Shown here: positions 61,435 through 64,000 of the stretch, one piece after another
Layout: every line of letters begins with the position of its first letter
Numbering within the stretch: the stretch's first letter is position 1
Assembly: GCA_963790415.1 (NCBI GenBank)
Contig: CAWBOK010000004.1
Location: forward strand, 1 to 64,000
Direction: 5' to 3'
Source: JAJZQZ01 sp963790415
GTDB lineage: Bacteria; Actinomycetota; Thermoleophilia; RBG-16-64-13
DNA: 64,000 nucleotides
Notes under the pieces: model-generated
Database searches by the model: none
Told to the model about the DNA's origin: nothing
Seen by the model: the letters and a program-made list of their open reading frames with translations, nothing else
Position numbers and translations under genes: made by a program

Positions 61435-62848
61435 CCGGGTCCGCTTCACCCGCCGGATCTCCGCCGGCACCCGCGTCGCGCTGGCCATCACTGTTTCCAT
61501 CGCGATTGGCGTCGCTCTGGTCGCCGCCCTGGGCTACATCGTGCTCGACCGACAATTGGGGGCCGACCTCGACCGAACACTGCTGCGAGAATCGGAGGCC
61601 TTCGCCGCGGCCCTCAGCGCGACCGCCGGCTCCAGTGCCCGCAACCTGCCCGAGACCTCGCGCAAGTACTTGGAGGCCCGCAGCGCCGGGGAGAGCTCCG
61701 GCGCCATACTCTTGGTTCGCTTTCCCAACGGCGTAGTACTCACGAACTCTGATCTCCACTTCGAAGACGTGCCGGCCAACAAGAAGAACCTCGCACCCGC
61801 CACCTCGGCACGTTCCTACGATACTCTCAAAGTAGGCGATCGATCCTACCGCGTAGCCACGATGCCCCTCCGCGACGCGGGCGTCGTGGTGGCTGTGTTC
61901 CAGGCCTCACTCCCCATACGGACCCACAACACTCTCACCGGTAGCCTCGCCCGAGCGCTGATCATCTCCGGACTCTTGGTGACCCTCCTCGGCGCGCTGC
62001 TGTCGCGGTTCGTCGCACGCACGAGCCTGCGTCCGCTGCACGAAGCGGCGCGCACCGCCGGAGCCGTCACCCAATCATCGCTGTGGGAGAGAGTGTCCTA
62101 CGAGGGCCCGCGCGACGACGTCGGCATCATGGTCGCCGCGCTCAACTCCATGCTCGACCGCCTCGAGACCGGCTTCTGGGAGCAACGCCGGTTCTTGGCC
62201 GACGCTTCACATGAACTCCGTACGCCGCTCACCATCGTGCGCGGTCATCTGGACGTCCTACGCGAGACCGGCGATGTGACCGCGGAGCAAGAGGAGACTC
62301 TCGACTTGGTGATGAGCGAATTGGAGCGCATGACTCAGCTGGTGAGCGACCTTCTGGCACTCGCCCGCCTCGAATCCGGACCGACTCGACCACACGAACG
62401 GCTTGACCTCGCGGAGCTGGTGGACGAAGCCGTGGTGAAGGCTCGGGGCCTCGGCCGGCGGCGGATGTCACTGGACGCGGAGGAGTCGCTGCCGGTCATG
62501 GGCGATCACGACATGCTGCTTCAGGCCCTGCTCAATCTGCTCGACAACGCCGTGGACCACACCGCGGAAGGCGGACGCATCACAGTCGCCTGCGCAGCCG
62601 AGAACGGTTCGGCGCTCGTCACGGTAGCCGATGACGGCCCCGGCATCCCTCAGGAGGAACTGGAACGCGTCTTCGATCGCTTTTACCGGTTGGGCGCGAA
62701 GCGGCCGACTGACGGGACCGGAAGCGGGCTCGGCCTGGCGATCGCGGCGCGCCTCATCGCCGTCCACCGTGGCAGCCTCACGGCCGGCAACGCTCCGGGC
62801 GGCGGGGCCGTGTTCACCCTTAGGCTGCCACGCGTCTCCGCGGTCTAG
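61421..62848 (+). CDS. Sensor histidine kinase
   Basis: Predicted 475 aa from GTG 61421 (GTG 61409 possible). TM1 (about 15-40), an extracytoplasmic sensor (about 40-165), TM2 (about 175-195) and HAMP are followed by DHp with phospho-acceptor His in DASHELRTPLTIV, and an HATPase_c domain with LLNLLDNAVDHTA (N box), ADDGPGIPQEE (G1) and GTGSGLGLAIA (G2). The signal is unknown; proximity to the LiaF-like and Thr-rich surface protein suggests envelope sensing. Confidence 0.94.
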   Translation: MSPGSRVRFTRRISAGTRVALAITVSIAIGVALVAALGYIVLDRQLGADLDRTLLRESEAFAAALSATAGSSARNLPETSRKYLEARSAGESSGAILLVRFPNGVVLTNSDLHFEDVPANKKNLAPATSARSYDTLKVGDRSYRVATMPLRDAGVVVAVFQASLPIRTHNTLTGSLARALIISGLLVTLLGALLSRFVARTSLRPLHEAARTAGAVTQSSLWERVSYEGPRDDVGIMVAALNSMLDRLETGFWEQRRFLADASHELRTPLTIVRGHLDVLRETGDVTAEQEETLDLVMSELERMTQLVSDLLALARLESGPTRPHERLDLAELVDEAVVKARGLGRRRMSLDAEESLPVMGDHDMLLQALLNLLDNAVDHTAEGGRITVACAAENGSALVTVADDGPGIPQEELERVFDRFYRLGAKRPTDGTGSGLGLAIAARLIAVHRGSLTAGNAPGGGAVFTLRLPRVSAV

Positions 62849-62961
62849 TCGGGCCGAAAGGAGACACGACGGACGGCGACACGCCACGTCAGGGGACAGC
62901 GACGAACCTACGGTCGCGAACGGGCCCTCTGCTCGCCGCTCTCCGCGGACGCTACCTCACG

Positions 62962-63864
62962 GTGCTGACCATCGGCTACTTCGCGGTCACGAGCTTCCTC
63001 ATGGCCATGGCCGGCGGCTGGCCGACACCGGACAAAGTGGTCATCGTCGGACTGGTACTCGCGTTTCTCGTGGCAAAACCGCTCACGTTCCTGAAGGACT
63101 GGATGCCGTTCGTCTTCCTCTTGGCCGCGTACGAGTATCTGCGCGGGCTTGTGCCGTCCCTCGGTTGGGCGGTGCACGTGCAGCCTCTGATCCGCGCCGA
63201 CGAGTTCCTCTTCGGTCGGCTGCCCACCGTCATCCTGCAGGACATCCTCTGGGTACCCGACCACCCGACCTGGTACGACTACGTCTTCACGCTCACCTAC
63301 CTGCTGCATTTCACGCTGCCTTTGGGGTTCGCGCTCCTCCTCTGGATGCGTGACCGCACGTATTTCCGCAGGTTCATCATCGCGCTGACCGTGCTCTCGT
63401 TCGCCGGCTTCTTGACCTACCTGTTCTACCCTGCGATGCCTCCGTGGCTGGCGTCCTATGACGGCATCATCCCCAAGCTGCATGACGTGATGGTGCGCAC
63501 CACCGACCTGTTCAAGAGGGGACCCGGTCTGCCCACGCTCTACGCCGTCATGAGCCCCAACATGGTCGCCGCGATGCCCTCGCTGCACGCCGCCTATCCC
63601 ATGTTGGTCTACCTGTATGCCGTCCGGGTCTTCGGCGCGAAGGGGCACCTGTTCCTGCCCTATCTTCTCACCGTGTGGGTCGGCATCGTCTACACCGCCA
63701 ACCACTGGGCGATCGACGTGATCGCCGGCGCGCTGTACGCCGTGGCGGCGTTTGCGGCTACCGAACTTCTGTGGAGGCGCTTCGGACGACCGGGAGCGGG
63801 GTCAGAACCGGCAGAGGCACTGCCCACAGACGTGGCGGACTCGCCCGCGCGCCACACTGCGTAA
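62962..63864 (+). CDS. PAP2-superfamily (Aur1/Ipt1-like) membrane phosphatase/transferase
   Basis: Predicted 300 aa, six to seven membrane helices. PAP2 motifs are AAMPSLHAAYPML and TANHWAIDVIAG, the conserved His residues of the second and third PAP2 motifs; the first motif (K-x6-RP) is not seen, as in inositolphosphotransferases of the Aur1 type. GTG 62962 is the only in-frame start visible, but the better ribosome-binding site (AAAGGAG at 62859) is 100 bp upstream and followed in this frame by ACG codons, so the true start is uncertain. Confidence 0.82.
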   Translation: MLTIGYFAVTSFLMAMAGGWPTPDKVVIVGLVLAFLVAKPLTFLKDWMPFVFLLAAYEYLRGLVPSLGWAVHVQPLIRADEFLFGRLPTVILQDILWVPDHPTWYDYVFTLTYLLHFTLPLGFALLLWMRDRTYFRRFIIALTVLSFAGFLTYLFYPAMPPWLASYDGIIPKLHDVMVRTTDLFKRGPGLPTLYAVMSPNMVAAMPSLHAAYPMLVYLYAVRVFGAKGHLFLPYLLTVWVGIVYTANHWAIDVIAGALYAVAAFAATELLWRRFGRPGAGSEPAEALPTDVADSPARHTA

Positions 63865-63875
63865 CGCGGGGCGCA

Positions 63876-64000
63876 TCACTCCAGGAACGACGCACGCACT
63901 AGTTCGGGGGCCAGGCGACCCGCATGGAACGTCCGGCCGCTTTCGGCGTTGGTGATCCACACTTCGGCGGGACTGAAGAGCAGGGGATCGATCTCGTAGA
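63876..64000 (-). CDS. Hypothetical protein, C-terminal fragment
   Basis: The frame is open from the window edge (first full codon at 63998) to TGA at 63878-63876, giving 40 residues with the sequence EVWITNAESGRTFHAGRLAP near its centre. The start lies outside the window. It converges with the PAP2 gene, 11 bp apart. I do not recognise the family. Confidence 0.6.
   Translation of the reverse strand, partial: YEIDPLLFSPAEVWITNAESGRTFHAGRLAPELVRASFLE

Noticed and set aside
1..64000. tRNA, rRNA or prophage genes
   Set aside because: Intergenic gaps are short and none shows a tRNA cloverleaf or rRNA sequence; no integrase, capsid or att repeats were seen.

Overview
The window is GC-rich and densely coded. 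It looks like a chromosomal segment of an anaerobic or microaerophilic, deep-branching member of the Actinomycetota. The actinobacterial hints are PimA- and PimB-like GT4 mannosyltransferases beside a lipid-flippase-like protein, a small DUF3107-like protein and many GTG starts. The anaerobic hints are paired 2-hydroxyacyl-CoA dehydratase-type subunits, a corrinoid iron-sulfur-protein-like gene, two tandem aldehyde:ferredoxin oxidoreductases, Re-citrate/homocitrate synthase-like enzymes and a radical SAM/SPASM protein. The phylum assignment is inference. No rRNA, tRNA, CRISPR array, transposase or phage gene was seen.

Layout. 0-5.6 kb: a partial gene, two 2-hydroxyacyl-CoA dehydratase-type subunits, an NYN-OST-HTH RNase-like protein, inorganic pyrophosphatase and a DUF190-4xCBS protein. 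5.6-14.5 kb: an arsenic island. One leftward operon reads arsR-arsD(AhpD fusion)-arsA-acr3-CFeSP-like-arsC(phosphoesterase fusion). A second leftward operon reads thioredoxin-like-arsP permease-CopZ-like-NifX-like and is controlled by a divergent arsR. 14.5-23.2 kb: a trans-sulfuration enzyme, a small DMT protein, a BKACE, a membrane-anchored PQQ propeller with an unknown partner, a LysR regulator and a hinge-less SMC-like ATPase. 23.2-30.7 kb: serA, a bacterioferritin-like protein and the leftward ilvD-ilvB-ilvN-ilvC operon. 31-42.8 kb: a putative catabolic island with a ureohydrolase, a class III aminotransferase, two AORs, SucC/SucD-like proteins, a PucR regulator, an APC permease and an Lrp regulator. 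43-50.5 kb: an isocitrate/homoisocitrate dehydrogenase, the PIM-type glycosyltransferases with a flippase, and two tandem homocitrate/Re-citrate synthase homologues. 50.6-53.7 kb: zur-znuA-znuC-znuB. 53.7-64 kb: a Kal-like hotdog protein, membrane and glycosyl transferases, a DUF2064-radical SAM fusion, a rhodanese lipoprotein, a LiaF-like protein, a two-component system and a PAP2 protein.

Two features run through the whole window. First, a dispersed palindromic element of about 160 bp (ends AGGCTGTTGAA / TTCAACAGCCT, central CGTAGC-n3-GCTACG hairpin) occurs as three full and three partial copies. Two full copies form the 3' ends of genes. Second, every broken reading frame I resolved is a +1 shift (one extra base). 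About 19 fall in the two AOR genes and about 8 elsewhere. I read no shift that required a net base loss and no clear in-frame nonsense codon, so insertion-type consensus errors look more likely than ordinary gene decay.

How the genes may work together. The ars genes cover sensing, As(V) reduction, As(III) chaperoning and efflux, plus a possible organoarsenical branch. The 31-42 kb island could take an imported guanidino or amino compound through urea release, transamination, ferredoxin-linked aldehyde oxidation and CoA chemistry, but the SucD-like subunit lacks the phosphohistidine and its partner glutamate. The ilv operon is complete from pyruvate to the 2-keto acid.
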